Assembly (NCBI RefSeq): GCF_021390475.1
Contig: NZ_JAJUWS010000021.1
Span: 1 to 64,000 of the forward strand
Direction: 5' to 3'
Length of the DNA stretch: 64,000 nt
Source: Streptomyces sp. ST2-7A
Lineage (GTDB): Bacteria; Actinomycetota; Actinomycetes; Streptomycetales; Streptomycetaceae
The notes beneath the pieces are model-generated. The model worked only from the letters and a program-made list of their open reading frames with translations, searched no databases and had not been told where the DNA came from. Both the position numbers and the translations under genes were made by a program. Numbering within the stretch: the first letter of the stretch is position 1; each line of letters starts with the position of its first letter. Positions 54,136-63,384 of this stretch are shown one piece after another.

Positions 54136-55188
54136 TCACCCACCGGCATCGGGATCGGTGTCCCCGGTGGTCGGGGTCGGGTCGGAGGCGTCGCCCCAGG
54201 TCGCGCGGCGGGCCGCCCGGTACGCCTCCCGGTCCCGGCGGGTCACGGTCTCCTCCCGCAGCCCCTCGTCCCGGGTGCACAGGTTCAGCAGGACCAGCCC
54301 CTTGCGGACACGGGGACGGCGCACGATCCGGGCGGCGGCCGGGGACGCCCCCTCGGGCAGCGGGGGCCGCACCACCGCCACCCAGGAGTACTTCTCGTCC
54401 TCGTGACCGAGTTCCCCGCCCTTGACCCGGCGGTGCAGCGCGGACCGCCCGATCCGGGCGGCGAAGTGGCACCAGTCGGCGCCGGGCACGATCGGGCACT
54501 CCCCGTCGTGCGGGCAGGGGGCGAGCAGCCGCATCCCCGCCCCCACCAACCGCTCCCGGACCCGCCGGACGCGGGCGAAGCCCTCGGGGGTGCCCGGCTC
54601 GACGAACACCGCGACCCGGCCGGCGGTCCGCGCGACGGCGTCCACCAGGGCGTCGCGGGTCTCCCCGGTCAGCTCGCCCAACACGTAGGAGACGGTCACC
54701 AACTCGGCCGCCGGGAGGTCGAGTCCGGGCGCCAGGCGGGCCCGGCGCCACTCGGAGGCGCGCAGCGCGGAGGGTGCCCCGGCACCCCGCGCCAGCTCCC
54801 GTCCCAGGTCCAGTGCGGGTCCGGCCCAGTCCAGGACGGTGACCGGGCGCCCGCCGCCCGGCCAGACCGCGTCGGCGGCCCAGATCGCCGCGCCGGTGCC
54901 GCCCCCCACGTCCAGGTGCGAGGCCGGCTCCCATCCCGGCAGACGCGCGGCGAGCGCGTCGAGCGCGGCGGAGACCGCTCCGAAGGTGGCGGGCATCCGG
55001 TAGGCGGCGTAGGCGGCGGCGTCCGCCCGGTCCCGCAGGATCGGGGCGTCGGTGGGGGTGCGTCCACGGTAGTGGTGGATCAGCCGCTCCACCGCCGCGG
55101 CGGTGCCACGTTCGGGCAAACCGTCGAGCAGCACGTCCAGGGCGGCGCGCAGGCGGTCGGCGGGGGCGGGTGCGGTGGTGCCGTTCAC
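54136..55188 (-). CDS. Rsm22-like methyltransferase family protein
   Basis: A 350-residue protein of the small-ribosomal-subunit Rsm22 family. SAM-binding HLDVGGGTGAAIWAA, the family motif TVSYVLGEL, and a four-Cys region CPHDGECP plus WCHFAARI that may hold an Fe-S cluster or zinc. The C-terminus includes VRKGLVLLNLCT. In bacteria its role is not settled; a link to ribosome or rRNA modification is inferred from the family. GTG start overlaps the serine hydrolase stop by four bases. Confidence 0.83.
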   Translation of the reverse strand: MNGTTAPAPADRLRAALDVLLDGLPERGTAAAVERLIHHYRGRTPTDAPILRDRADAAAYAAYRMPATFGAVSAALDALAARLPGWEPASHLDVGGGTGAAIWAADAVWPGGGRPVTVLDWAGPALDLGRELARGAGAPSALRASEWRRARLAPGLDLPAAELVTVSYVLGELTGETRDALVDAVARTAGRVAVFVEPGTPEGFARVRRVRERLVGAGMRLLAPCPHDGECPIVPGADWCHFAARIGRSALHRRVKGGELGHEDEKYSWVAVVRPPLPEGASPAAARIVRRPRVRKGLVLLNLCTRDEGLREETVTRRDREAYRAARRATWGDASDPTPTTGDTDPDAGG

Positions 55189-56348
55189 CCGCCGATTCTA
55201 CGGTCGGCGCGATGGCCGGCCCCGACGGCGATCGCCCGGGCCAGTCGGTCGGCCGCAGCCGCCCGGGGCCGGCTGTCGGGGCGGGCGGGCCGGACCGGGT
55301 GGACGGTGGTGGCCAGCAGCACCAGGAAGGCGTCCGTGGCGCGGTCCAGGACCAGGGAGGTGCCGGTGAAACCGGTGTGGCCGGCGGCGCCGCGTCCGGC
55401 GAGTCCCCCCATGAACCACGGCTGGTCGACCTCGAGACCGAGGCCCGGCGGGTCCAGCAGCAGACGGACCGAGCAGGGGGTGAGGATCGGGCCGCCCCCC
55501 GCGAGCAGGGCCCGGCACAGCCTGCCGAGATCGGCGGCGGTGGAGAAGAGACCGGCGTGCCCGGCGATTCCGCCCAGGGCGAAGGCGTTCTCGTCGTGGA
55601 CCTCGCCGCGCACCATGCCCCGGTCCAGCTTGGCGACGGGACGCCGCTGGTCCTCGGTGGCCGCCGCGCCGGGCACCGGGCCGAAGCCGGTGCGGGTCAT
55701 GCCGAGGGGTTCGGTGATCCACTCGCGGAGCAGGACGTCGGGACGGCGGCCGGTGACGCGTTCCAGCAGCACGCCCAACGCGATGAGGTTGAGGTCGGAG
55801 TAGATCCGGACGGCGCCCGGCGGGTGCAGCGGGGCCTCCCCCCACAGCGGCTCCAGCCGACGACCGGGCGGGGCGTCGTACAGCGGGAGTTCCGGGCGCA
55901 GGCCGGAGGTGTGGGTGAGCAGGTGCCGGACGGTGATCGGGGCCTTGCCCGCCGCCCCGAACCCCGGGAGCCGGTCGGCCACCCGGGTGTCGGGGGCGAG
56001 TTCGCCCTCCTCCATCAGGCGGACGGCGAGGACGGCCGTGAACACCTTGGTGAGGGAGGCCAGGTCGAAGGGGGTGTCGAGGCGGACCGGTTCCCAGCGC
56101 TCCGGCGGGAGTTCGCGGTCCCGGGCGGCCCACCGGAGCGCCCACCCGGCGGCGTGGTGCAGGAGGTCCGCCGGACCGTGCCCGGCGAGCACCACCGCGC
56201 CGCCGCACCAGGGGTGTTCCCCGCGCGGGAGGTCGTCCACCTCCCGGCGCAGGGCGTCGGTCTCGGCGGCCGGGTCGCCGGCTCGCTCCCCGGCCCCGGT
56301 CGAGGTCAGGAGAGGTCGGCCGTCTTCGGCGGGGCGGTGCGCTGCCAT
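55185..56348 (-). CDS. Serine hydrolase of the beta-lactamase (class C-like) family
   Basis: A 387-residue enzyme without signal peptide. The nucleophile motif SxxK is SLTK in TPFDLASLTKVF; the second motif is YSDLN; the third is HTGFTG. HTSGLRPELPLYDA and EWITEPLGMTRTGFG are also typical. No signal peptide suggests a cytoplasmic esterase or amidase rather than an antibiotic hydrolase. It overlaps the efflux gene by 43 bp and the Rsm22-like gene by four, so all three are one operon. ATG start. Confidence 0.85.
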   Translation of the reverse strand: MAAHRPAEDGRPLLTSTGAGERAGDPAAETDALRREVDDLPRGEHPWCGGAVVLAGHGPADLLHHAAGWALRWAARDRELPPERWEPVRLDTPFDLASLTKVFTAVLAVRLMEEGELAPDTRVADRLPGFGAAGKAPITVRHLLTHTSGLRPELPLYDAPPGRRLEPLWGEAPLHPPGAVRIYSDLNLIALGVLLERVTGRRPDVLLREWITEPLGMTRTGFGPVPGAAATEDQRRPVAKLDRGMVRGEVHDENAFALGGIAGHAGLFSTAADLGRLCRALLAGGGPILTPCSVRLLLDPPGLGLEVDQPWFMGGLAGRGAAGHTGFTGTSLVLDRATDAFLVLLATTVHPVRPARPDSRPRAAAADRLARAIAVGAGHRADRRIGG

Positions 56349-57781
56349 GGACGGCACAGTACGAGGAAGGAGACCCCGGCGATGACCGTGGTGACCAACT
56401 GGACGACCGCCATGGGCACGGCGGTGTCCTCCCCCGCCACGCCGACCAGCGGGGAGGCGACCGCCCCGATGAAGAACTGCGCGGCGCCCAGCAGCGCGGA
56501 GGCCGAACCCGCCGCGTGCGGGGTGCGCAGCAGCGCCTCCGAGTTGGCGTTGGGCAGGACCAGGGCCATCGCCGACATGAGGACGAAGAGCGCCACGGCC
56601 AGCGGGAGGAGACCGATCTCGCCGAACATCCCGGCGGTCATGAGCAGCAGGGCCACCGAGGACACCCCGATGATCACCAGGCCGACCACGATCACCGCGT
56701 TCAGCGACACCCGACCGACCAGGATCCGGCCGTTGACCTGACTGAAGGCGATCAGGCCGATGGAATTGACCATGAACAGCAGGCTGAAGGTCTGCGGCGA
56801 GGCACCGTAGATCTCCTGGACAACGAAGGGCGAGGCGGCGACGTAGGCGAACAGCGCGGCGAAGGCGAAGCTGCAGGTGAGCAGATAGCCGACGAACACC
56901 CGGTCGCGGCACAGTCCCCGCATGTCGCGCAGCGCGGGCCCGACGCCGCCGGCGGTGCGCCGCTCCGGCGGCAACGTCTCCGGCAGCAACCGGACGACGA
57001 CCAGGACCAGCAGCACACCACCGACGGCGAGCAACACGAACAGGCCGCGCCAGGAGGTGACCAGCAACAACTGACCACCGACCACCGGCGCCAGGATCGG
57101 TGCCACCCCGGAGATCAGCATCAGGGTGGAGAAGAAACGAGCCATGGCCAGGCCGTCGAACATGTCCCTGACGATCGCGCGGGCGATGACGATGCCCGCC
57201 GCGCCCGCCAACCCCTGGATGGTGCGGAAGACGATGAGCATCTCGATCGACGTGGCGAAGGCGCAGGCCGCCGAGGCCACGATGTAGCAGATCATGCCGG
57301 CGATCAGCGGCCGGCGACGGCCGAGTTGATCGCTCATCGGACCGGTGATCAGCTGGCCCAGTCCCAGGCCCAGGAGGCAGGCGGTGAGGGTGAGCTGGAC
57401 GTTGGCCGCGCCGGTGCCCATCACCTCGCCGATCTCGGGGAGCGCGGGCAGGTAGAGGTCCATCGACAGCGGCGGCAGGGCCGTCAGGCCGCCGAGGATC
57501 AGGGTGATGAGGAGACCGGCGCGGCGACGCCGGGAGAGGGGCGGGGAGATGGGCGAGGTCGCCTTCTCCCCACCGGCCGGGAGGGCTCCGACGACGATGT
57601 CGGGGACGGGGTCGTGTGCGACCGTGGTGACACACGCGTCGGTGGTAGGGGCCGTCTCGTCGGTGGCCGGGCCGTATCGGGTGGGCCGCCGGGATATGTC
57701 CCCGGTCGCCCCGGCGACGGTGCCGGAGGTGAACGGTTCGGGGTCGGGATCGGTCGCGCGGCGGGGACCGGGCTGGGACAT
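56306..57781 (-). CDS. MFS drug efflux transporter (Bcr/CflA family)
   Basis: A 491-residue transporter with 12 helices after a hydrophilic 85-residue N-terminus. Family signatures are PPLSMDLYLPALPEI, GLGLGQLITGPMSDQLGRRRPL (motif A) and RTIQGLAGAAGIVIARAIVRD. Such pumps export drugs or sulphonamides, amino acids or peptides by proton antiport. ATG start with GGAGAAGG upstream. First gene of the operon with the serine hydrolase and Rsm22-like protein. Confidence 0.9.
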   Translation of the reverse strand: MSQPGPRRATDPDPEPFTSGTVAGATGDISRRPTRYGPATDETAPTTDACVTTVAHDPVPDIVVGALPAGGEKATSPISPPLSRRRRAGLLITLILGGLTALPPLSMDLYLPALPEIGEVMGTGAANVQLTLTACLLGLGLGQLITGPMSDQLGRRRPLIAGMICYIVASAACAFATSIEMLIVFRTIQGLAGAAGIVIARAIVRDMFDGLAMARFFSTLMLISGVAPILAPVVGGQLLLVTSWRGLFVLLAVGGVLLVLVVVRLLPETLPPERRTAGGVGPALRDMRGLCRDRVFVGYLLTCSFAFAALFAYVAASPFVVQEIYGASPQTFSLLFMVNSIGLIAFSQVNGRILVGRVSLNAVIVVGLVIIGVSSVALLLMTAGMFGEIGLLPLAVALFVLMSAMALVLPNANSEALLRTPHAAGSASALLGAAQFFIGAVASPLVGVAGEDTAVPMAVVQLVTTVIAGVSFLVLCRPWQRTAPPKTADLS

Positions 57782-58023
57782 ACGCCTTCTCCGGATGTTT
57801 GCAGGAACCACATAATCATTCCATGCCTTTGTGGCCACCCATGGCGATTTTCGGGGAAGCGCGGAGCCGAAGTCCGTCCGGCGCGCCCGGGCGGCGCGCC
57901 CGGCACCGACCGGCGGTGGAGCCGGCCGACGTTCCGTTCCCCCCTCCCGCCCCGACCGGCGGCGTCGGACACGGCCCCGCCACCTCCCGGAATACCCCCA
58001 CCCGCACGATCGTTGCCCCGGGT

Positions 58024-59055
58024 ATGAGTCTTGGCAGCGACCCCGTCCCCTCCCCCGTCCGCTCCCCGGAATCCCCGCCCTCCGGCGACGCCGGTGATCC
58101 CGGCCACACCGGTGATCCGACGGGACACCCACCCGGCCATACGGTGACCGGAGGACGCGAGGTGCTGCACCTGACCGCCTTCTCCGCCGACCCCCGGGGC
58201 GGCAACCCCGCGGGAGTGGTACCCGATTCGGGCGATATGACCGACTCCGAACGGCAGGCCCTCGCCACCCGCCTCGGCTACTCCGAGACCGCCTTCCTCG
58301 CCCCTCCGCCGCCCGACCTCGACGCGCCGCCGGGACACGGCTTCTCCCTGCGGTTCTTCAGTCCGCTCGCCGAGGTGCCGTTCTGCGGCCACGCCACCAT
58401 CGCCACGGCCGTGGCGATGGCCGACCGGGTGGATGGGGCGGGCGGTTCGGGGGTTCGGGGTGGTCCGGCCGAAGCGATCCGGCTGGTCTTCGCCACACCG
58501 GCCGGAGTGGTGCCGGTGTCGGTCACCAGGAGCCCGGAGGGCCCGCTCGCCACCCTGACCAGCGTCCCCGCCGAGGACTTCCCGGCGCCCGCCGGCCTGG
58601 TGGCCGGCGCCCTGGCCGCCCTGGGTTGGTCGGAGGGGGAGTTGGACCCCTCGATCCCGCCCCGGATCGCCTTCGCCGGGGCCCGGCACCTGGTGCTGGC
58701 CGCCGCCGGGCGCGACCGGTTGGCGGACATCGGTTACGACACCGACCGCCTCACCCGCCTGATGCTCGCCCACGACCTGACCACCGTGACCCTGATGTGG
58801 CGACTGGACGCCACCACCCTGCTGGTGCGCAACCCCTTCCCCGTGGGCGGTGTGGTCGAGGACCCGGCGACCGGCGCGGCCGCGGCGGCGCTGGGCGGCT
58901 ACCTGCGCTCGGTCGGTGTGGTCGCGGCGGACGCCCGGCTGACCATCCATCAGGGGGTGGAGATGGGACGCCCCTCGGTGCTCTCGGTCGAACTCCGGGC
59001 CGGCGACCCCCGGGTCCGGGTCTCGGGTACCGCCGCGCGCGTCCCGGTGTCCTGA
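58024..59055 (+). CDS. PhzF-like isomerase/epimerase family protein
   Basis: A 343-residue member of the PhzF family (diaminopimelate epimerase fold). Signatures: LTAFSADPRGGNPAGVV, YSETAFL with the catalytic Glu, FFSPLAEVPFCGHATIATA, and VVEDPATGAAAAALGGYL. About 40 residues of Pro/Ser/Asp-rich sequence precede the fold. Start is uncertain: ATG 58024 or GTG 58144, neither with a clear binding site. Substrate unknown. Divergent from the efflux gene. Confidence 0.8.
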   Translation: MSLGSDPVPSPVRSPESPPSGDAGDPGHTGDPTGHPPGHTVTGGREVLHLTAFSADPRGGNPAGVVPDSGDMTDSERQALATRLGYSETAFLAPPPPDLDAPPGHGFSLRFFSPLAEVPFCGHATIATAVAMADRVDGAGGSGVRGGPAEAIRLVFATPAGVVPVSVTRSPEGPLATLTSVPAEDFPAPAGLVAGALAALGWSEGELDPSIPPRIAFAGARHLVLAAAGRDRLADIGYDTDRLTRLMLAHDLTTVTLMWRLDATTLLVRNPFPVGGVVEDPATGAAAAALGGYLRSVGVVAADARLTIHQGVEMGRPSVLSVELRAGDPRVRVSGTAARVPVS

Positions 59056-59225
59056 CACCCCGACACCCCCACCGCCCCCGGGTCACGCGGCCGTCACCCG
59101 TGCCCCGGGGGTGTGTGCCCCTCGTACCGTTGGCCCGGAGCCCGGGGCGGGAGGGGACGTATTCACGACGGAACCCCTTCCCGTTCACCTTCCCGTCCCC
59201 GGCGGCGTGCCCGTGAATCGGTGTC

Positions 59226-60911
59226 ATGAGAAGACACCCGTACGGACGGACCGCACTCCGCCTCCTCGGCGTCGCCACCACCTGCCTCCTGATGCTGCCG
59301 CCCGGCGCCGCCGGCGCCGCCCCCGCCGCGCCGCCCGGCACGGGGTTCCCGACGGCCGCCCTGGACGCCCTGCTGCAGGACCCCCGTCTGGCCGGCGCCC
59401 GGGCCGCCGTCGTCGTTCGCGACACCGACACCGGGGCGGTGCTGTACGACCGCGGGGGTCACGACCACCTGACCCCCGCGCAGACCCTGATGGTCGCGAC
59501 CTCCGCCGCCGTCCTGGAACGGCTCGGGCCCCACCACGAGGCGCAGGCACCGTACCGCTGGCACACCGAGGTCGTGGAGATCGCGGGCTCCTCGCCGGGC
59601 ACCACCGACCTCGTGCTGCGCGGGTACGGCGACCCCACCACGACCGTCTCCGATTACCGGGACCTCGCCGAGCAGGTCGCGGACGCCGGGATCACCACCG
59701 TCACCGGGGACCTCGTGATCGCCTCCGGCGTCTTCGGCGGCCTCTTCTCCCCGGACCGGTACGGAACCGGCTGGACCGTGGACGACCTCGGCACACCCTC
59801 CGGCGCCCCGGTCTCGCAGCTGACCCTCTCCCCCGACCCGGACCCCGGAGCGGGAGGTGGGGACGGGCGATACCTCACCAACACCGTGCGACTCACCGTC
59901 GAACCGGGCGCGGACGGTTGGTCGCCGCCGACGGTGACGGTCCATCCGGAGTCCTCCGCCGTACCGGTGGACCCGCGGGTGACCACCTCCTCCGAGACCC
60001 GCCTCCTCGCGTACCGGAACCCGGGCGACGGCACGCTCGTCGTCGTCGGATGGATCGCCCCCGGCGCCGAGCCCCCGGTGGTCCACCTGCCGGTCCCCGA
60101 TCCGCACCGCCACGCGGGAGAGGTGTTCGCCGCCGCGCTCGCCGACGCCGGGGTGGAGGTGGCGGGTGATCTGCGCGTCGACCTCGACATGACCGGGTAC
60201 CTCGAGCCGGTGGCCGAGCACCTCTCCGCCCCGATCACCGACATGGCACGGCACCTGCTCGAACACCCGAACGTCCCGCACGCCGAGGCCTGGCTGCGCA
60301 CCCTCGGGTGGGAGAACACCGGGGTGGGAACCGTGGAGCAGGGCCTGCTGATGGTGGCCGGGGCCCTGGCCGACCTCGGCCTCACGGAGTCGATCCCCCG
60401 CCAGGTGGACGGCTCGGGACTGTCGCGGGACAACCTGGTCGACGCGCACGGGCTCACCGAGGTGTTGCTCGGCACCCGGGACCGCTTCTGGTACCCGGCG
60501 TGGTACGACGCGTTGCCGAAGGCCTGCGCGGCCGACGGGTCCGGGGCCCTCGCGGAGCGGTTCTGCGACGGCCCGGCGGCCGGCGTCACCCGGGCCGTTC
60601 CCGGTGAACTGCCGGGAATCGACGGACTGGTGGGGTACACCACCGACACCGATGGGCGCGAACTGGCCTTCGCCGTACTGCTGAACCACGTGCGGGAGCC
60701 GGCCGCCGCGCGGGAGGTGGTGGACGCCGTCGTCACCACCCTGGCCGGGGGCGGGGCGGCCCCTCCGAAGCCGGGGCCGGGAAAGCCCGGGAAACCGGGC
60801 GGGCCGGGCAAGCCCGGAGTGCCCGGTGGACCGCGTGACACCGAGGCCGTCGCCTCCACCCCGACCGTCCGGGTCACCGCCGACCGTCCCGTCCGGCGCG
60901 GGACGCGCTGA
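59226..60911 (+). CDS. PBP4/DacB-like D-Ala-D-Ala carboxypeptidase homologue, probably inactive
   Basis: A 561-residue exported protein of the peptidase S13 family. Signal peptide, then VVVRDTDTGAVLYDRG. Where active enzymes have PASNTK, this one reads PAQTLM, so both the catalytic Ser and Lys are absent. DGSGLSRDNLV is kept, but the KTG motif is replaced by RAVPGELPGIDGLVGYT. The tail is collagen-like (PKPGPGKPGKPGGPGKPG) and basic. It should bind rather than cut peptidoglycan. ATG start; no neighbour is clearly linked. Confidence 0.85.
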   Translation: MRRHPYGRTALRLLGVATTCLLMLPPGAAGAAPAAPPGTGFPTAALDALLQDPRLAGARAAVVVRDTDTGAVLYDRGGHDHLTPAQTLMVATSAAVLERLGPHHEAQAPYRWHTEVVEIAGSSPGTTDLVLRGYGDPTTTVSDYRDLAEQVADAGITTVTGDLVIASGVFGGLFSPDRYGTGWTVDDLGTPSGAPVSQLTLSPDPDPGAGGGDGRYLTNTVRLTVEPGADGWSPPTVTVHPESSAVPVDPRVTTSSETRLLAYRNPGDGTLVVVGWIAPGAEPPVVHLPVPDPHRHAGEVFAAALADAGVEVAGDLRVDLDMTGYLEPVAEHLSAPITDMARHLLEHPNVPHAEAWLRTLGWENTGVGTVEQGLLMVAGALADLGLTESIPRQVDGSGLSRDNLVDAHGLTEVLLGTRDRFWYPAWYDALPKACAADGSGALAERFCDGPAAGVTRAVPGELPGIDGLVGYTTDTDGRELAFAVLLNHVREPAAAREVVDAVVTTLAGGGAAPPKPGPGKPGKPGGPGKPGVPGGPRDTEAVASTPTVRVTADRPVRRGTR

Positions 60912-60920
60912 CCCGGTTTC

Positions 60921-60951
60921 CCGGGGCGTCCGCGTGACGCGGGCGCCCCGG
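60921..60951 (+). terminator. Terminator of the DacB-like gene
   Basis: A 13-bp stem with one wobble pair (60921-60933 with 60939-60951), ten nt past the stop. Confidence 0.7.
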
Positions 60952-61135
60952 CCCACCGGTGGTTCCGTACCCGGCCGGTCGGCGGGTTCCTCCGCGTCGA
61001 GCTGCCCGGATCACCCGGCCGGGGCGGACCCGGCCGGGGCGGTGGGGAGAGGTCGGAAATCCCGCCCCGGCGAGCGGGAGGAGCGGGTCCTCCCGTCGGG
61101 GTCCCCCGCCCGGGGCCCCGGGACGACCGGGCCGC

Positions 61136-62452
61136 TCACCGGACGTCGCGGACCGCCGGCAGCCGCAGGGCCAGCAGGGCCACGTCGTCCGGATGGTGGT
61201 CGGCCAGCAGGCCGGCGAGCAGTTCGTCGCAGAACACCGGGAGCGGCTCGCGGGCCAGGGCGGCGGCGTGCTGCCGCAACCGGGTCAGGCCCAGGTCGAT
61301 GCTCTCCCCGCGTCGCTCGATCAGCCCGTCGGTGTACAACACCAGGGTCGAACGGGCCGGGAGCCGATCGACGGCGCTGGGCCGATTCACCCCGGGGGAG
61401 ACCCCGAGCATCATGCCCCGCCCGCCCTCCAGGTAGTGGGTGTCGCCCTCCGGGCCGACCAGCAGCATGGGCAGGTGACCGGCCGAGGAGTGGTTCAGCT
61501 CCCACACCCCGTCCTCGGGGTGTCGCAGGACCGCGTACAGGCAGGTGGCGGTGGTCCGGGAGACCGTGTGGTGGGCCAGGTCGAGGCGCCCGATGATCTT
61601 CCCCGGCGGCTCCTGCCGGTCGCAGGCGATACCGCGCAGCATGTTCCGCAGCTGGCTCATCTCCACGGCGGCGCGCATGTCGTGGCCGGTCACGTCGCCG
61701 ATGATCAGCGCGGTGTCGCCGGTGGGCAGCAGGAAGCCGTCGTACCAGTCACCGCCGACCTCGGCGGCCTCGGTCCGCGCGGGGACGTACCGGGCGGCGA
61801 GTTCCAGGTGCCCCACCCGTGAGAGGTCGGGCAGCAGGGCCCGCTGGAACTGTTCGGCGGTGTGCCGGACCTCCCGGTGCAGGCGGGCGTTGTCGACCGC
61901 CAGCGCGATCCGGTGGCACAGGTCGTCCACCAGTTCGAGATGGTCGGTGTCGAAAGGCTGCTCGCGTTCGGCCGTCCGGGCGAGGGTGAGGACGCCCAGG
62001 ACACGACGACGGGCCCGCAGCGGGGCCACCACGGCGGAGGTCGCGGGCACCCGACCCAGCAGTTCGGGGGAGTCCGCCGCGGGGGGGTCGGTGGGCTCCG
62101 GCGGATCGGTGATCAGCAGGGGCCCGGCACCGCGCAGCACCCGGACCGCCGGACCGCCGGCACCCCGGGGATGCCGGGGCAGCCGTCCGGTGGGCAGATC
62201 GGGCGGCAGGGTGGGCGGGTCGTGGTGCACGACGACCACGCGATGCAGGTGGTGGCCCCCGTCGTCACGTTCCACGTCCTCGATCAGGTCCACGGCACAC
62301 CAGTCGGCGAGCTGCGGCACCAGGATGCGACACACCCGCCGCAAGCCCTTGGCCGCGTCCAGGGTGCTGCCCAGGGCCGTGGTGACCTCGGCGATGAGGG
62401 CGAGCCGGCTCAGCGCGCGCTGCAGCACGTCGTCCAGGTCGTAAGCGTCCAC
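61136..62452 (-). CDS. GAF-domain PP2C phosphatase (SpoIIE/RsbU family)
   Basis: A 438-residue regulator. A GAF domain (about residues 20-195) precedes the PP2C phosphatase with AARYVPARTEAAEVGGDWYD, ALIIGDVTGHDMRAA, HSSAGHLPMLL and LYTDGLIERRG; the metal-binding Asp residues are in GGDWYD, GDVTGH and YTDG. It should dephosphorylate an anti-sigma antagonist and so activate a stress or development sigma factor. GTG start (VDAYDLDD) with GGAGGAGG upstream; further upstream starts lack support. Confidence 0.88.
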   Translation of the reverse strand: MDAYDLDDVLQRALSRLALIAEVTTALGSTLDAAKGLRRVCRILVPQLADWCAVDLIEDVERDDGGHHLHRVVVVHHDPPTLPPDLPTGRLPRHPRGAGGPAVRVLRGAGPLLITDPPEPTDPPAADSPELLGRVPATSAVVAPLRARRRVLGVLTLARTAEREQPFDTDHLELVDDLCHRIALAVDNARLHREVRHTAEQFQRALLPDLSRVGHLELAARYVPARTEAAEVGGDWYDGFLLPTGDTALIIGDVTGHDMRAAVEMSQLRNMLRGIACDRQEPPGKIIGRLDLAHHTVSRTTATCLYAVLRHPEDGVWELNHSSAGHLPMLLVGPEGDTHYLEGGRGMMLGVSPGVNRPSAVDRLPARSTLVLYTDGLIERRGESIDLGLTRLRQHAAALAREPLPVFCDELLAGLLADHHPDDVALLALRLPAVRDVR

Positions 62453-62812
62453 GTACCTCCTCCCGGATGCCGTTCCCGTCCCGTCCCGACGCGGAGCCGG
62501 GACCCCCACCCTGCCCCCATCCGGCGGGAACCGCCCCCTCGGCGAACCGTGAATCCCGCCCCCCCGCCTGTTATACACCCTTTCGGAAAGGTTTCCGGGG
62601 GCGGCGGGACGGCGGTACCCCGCGACACGACGGTGCCCGATCGCACGGGGCCGCTTCGGGGACGACCACCGGAGGGAGGACCGAGGGGAACCGGTCCCGG
62701 GGGGAGGCCGGGGGGTGTCCCCGGGTGGCGACCCGTGACGGTGGGCGGGGGCCGGTCCCGGGGACCGGGGAGGCCGGCTTCACCGGGGTTCGAACCACCG
62801 ACGACGGCACAG
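62453..62812. other. Promoter region of the phosphatase gene, no gene seen
   Basis: A 360-bp gap up to the RNase P RNA 3' end. On the minus strand TATAAC (62575-62570) is a good -10 giving a leader of about 110 nt; a -35 is not clear. Confidence 0.5.
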
Positions 62813-63231
62813 CGGCAGACGAGTCGCGCTGTACGCCGGGTTCTGTCTCCCGGGGGCCTCGCGGCCCCGGGGGAGGCGGTCATCCATCTAGGACTGCCGT
62901 TGCCGACAGCCTCCAGCGGCCTACCCGCGGACTCGGGCGGGCAGCCCTCGAACGTCCGCGCAGGACCGCCTCGCGGCGGTCCCTCTCGGCCTTGCTCCGG
63001 GTGAGGTTTACCGAGCCGCCCGGGTCACCCCGGGCGCTGGTGGTCTCTTACACCACCGTTTCACCCTTACCGGGTGCCGCCGAAGCGGCCCCGGCGGTCT
63101 GTTTTCTGTGGCACTGTCTCGCGGGTCACCCCGGGTGGCCATTAGCCACCACCCTGCCCTGCGGAGCCCGGACGTTCCTCGTCGGCGCCCCCGGGGGCGC
63201 CGACGCGACCGCCCGCGCGACTCGTCTGCCG
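62813..63231 (-). ncRNA. rnpB: RNase P RNA, bacterial class A
   Basis: A structured RNA of about 419 nt. Its 5' and 3' ends pair as helix P1 (63231-63216 with 62828-62813, 16 bp with CGGCAGACGAGTCGCG). The conserved P4 segment GAGGAACGTCCGGGCTCC lies at 63180-63163, ACAGAAA-type sequence and GCGAGACAGTGCCACAG follow, and the 3' part has AGAACCCGGCGTACAG. This is the catalytic RNA for tRNA 5' maturation. Ends are estimated from P1. Confidence 0.93.
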
Positions 63232-63384
63232 TGATCACATCCTACCCGGCTGGCGTTCCCGCTCCCGACCGGCCCGGGAGCCCCGCGCACCCGCCCGGAA
63301 CGCCCCGGCACGGGCGCCCCGTACGCTGACCGGTGGCCGACCGGAGAGGCCGGCGGGGAGGTCGAGGCGAGGAGAGGGAACGCC

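Noticed and set aside
62784-62800. GGGTTCGAACC sequence like a tRNA T-arm next to rnpB
   Set aside because: The T-stem would have a mismatch, no acceptor or anticodon arm of the right spacing can be drawn, and the same holds on the other strand.
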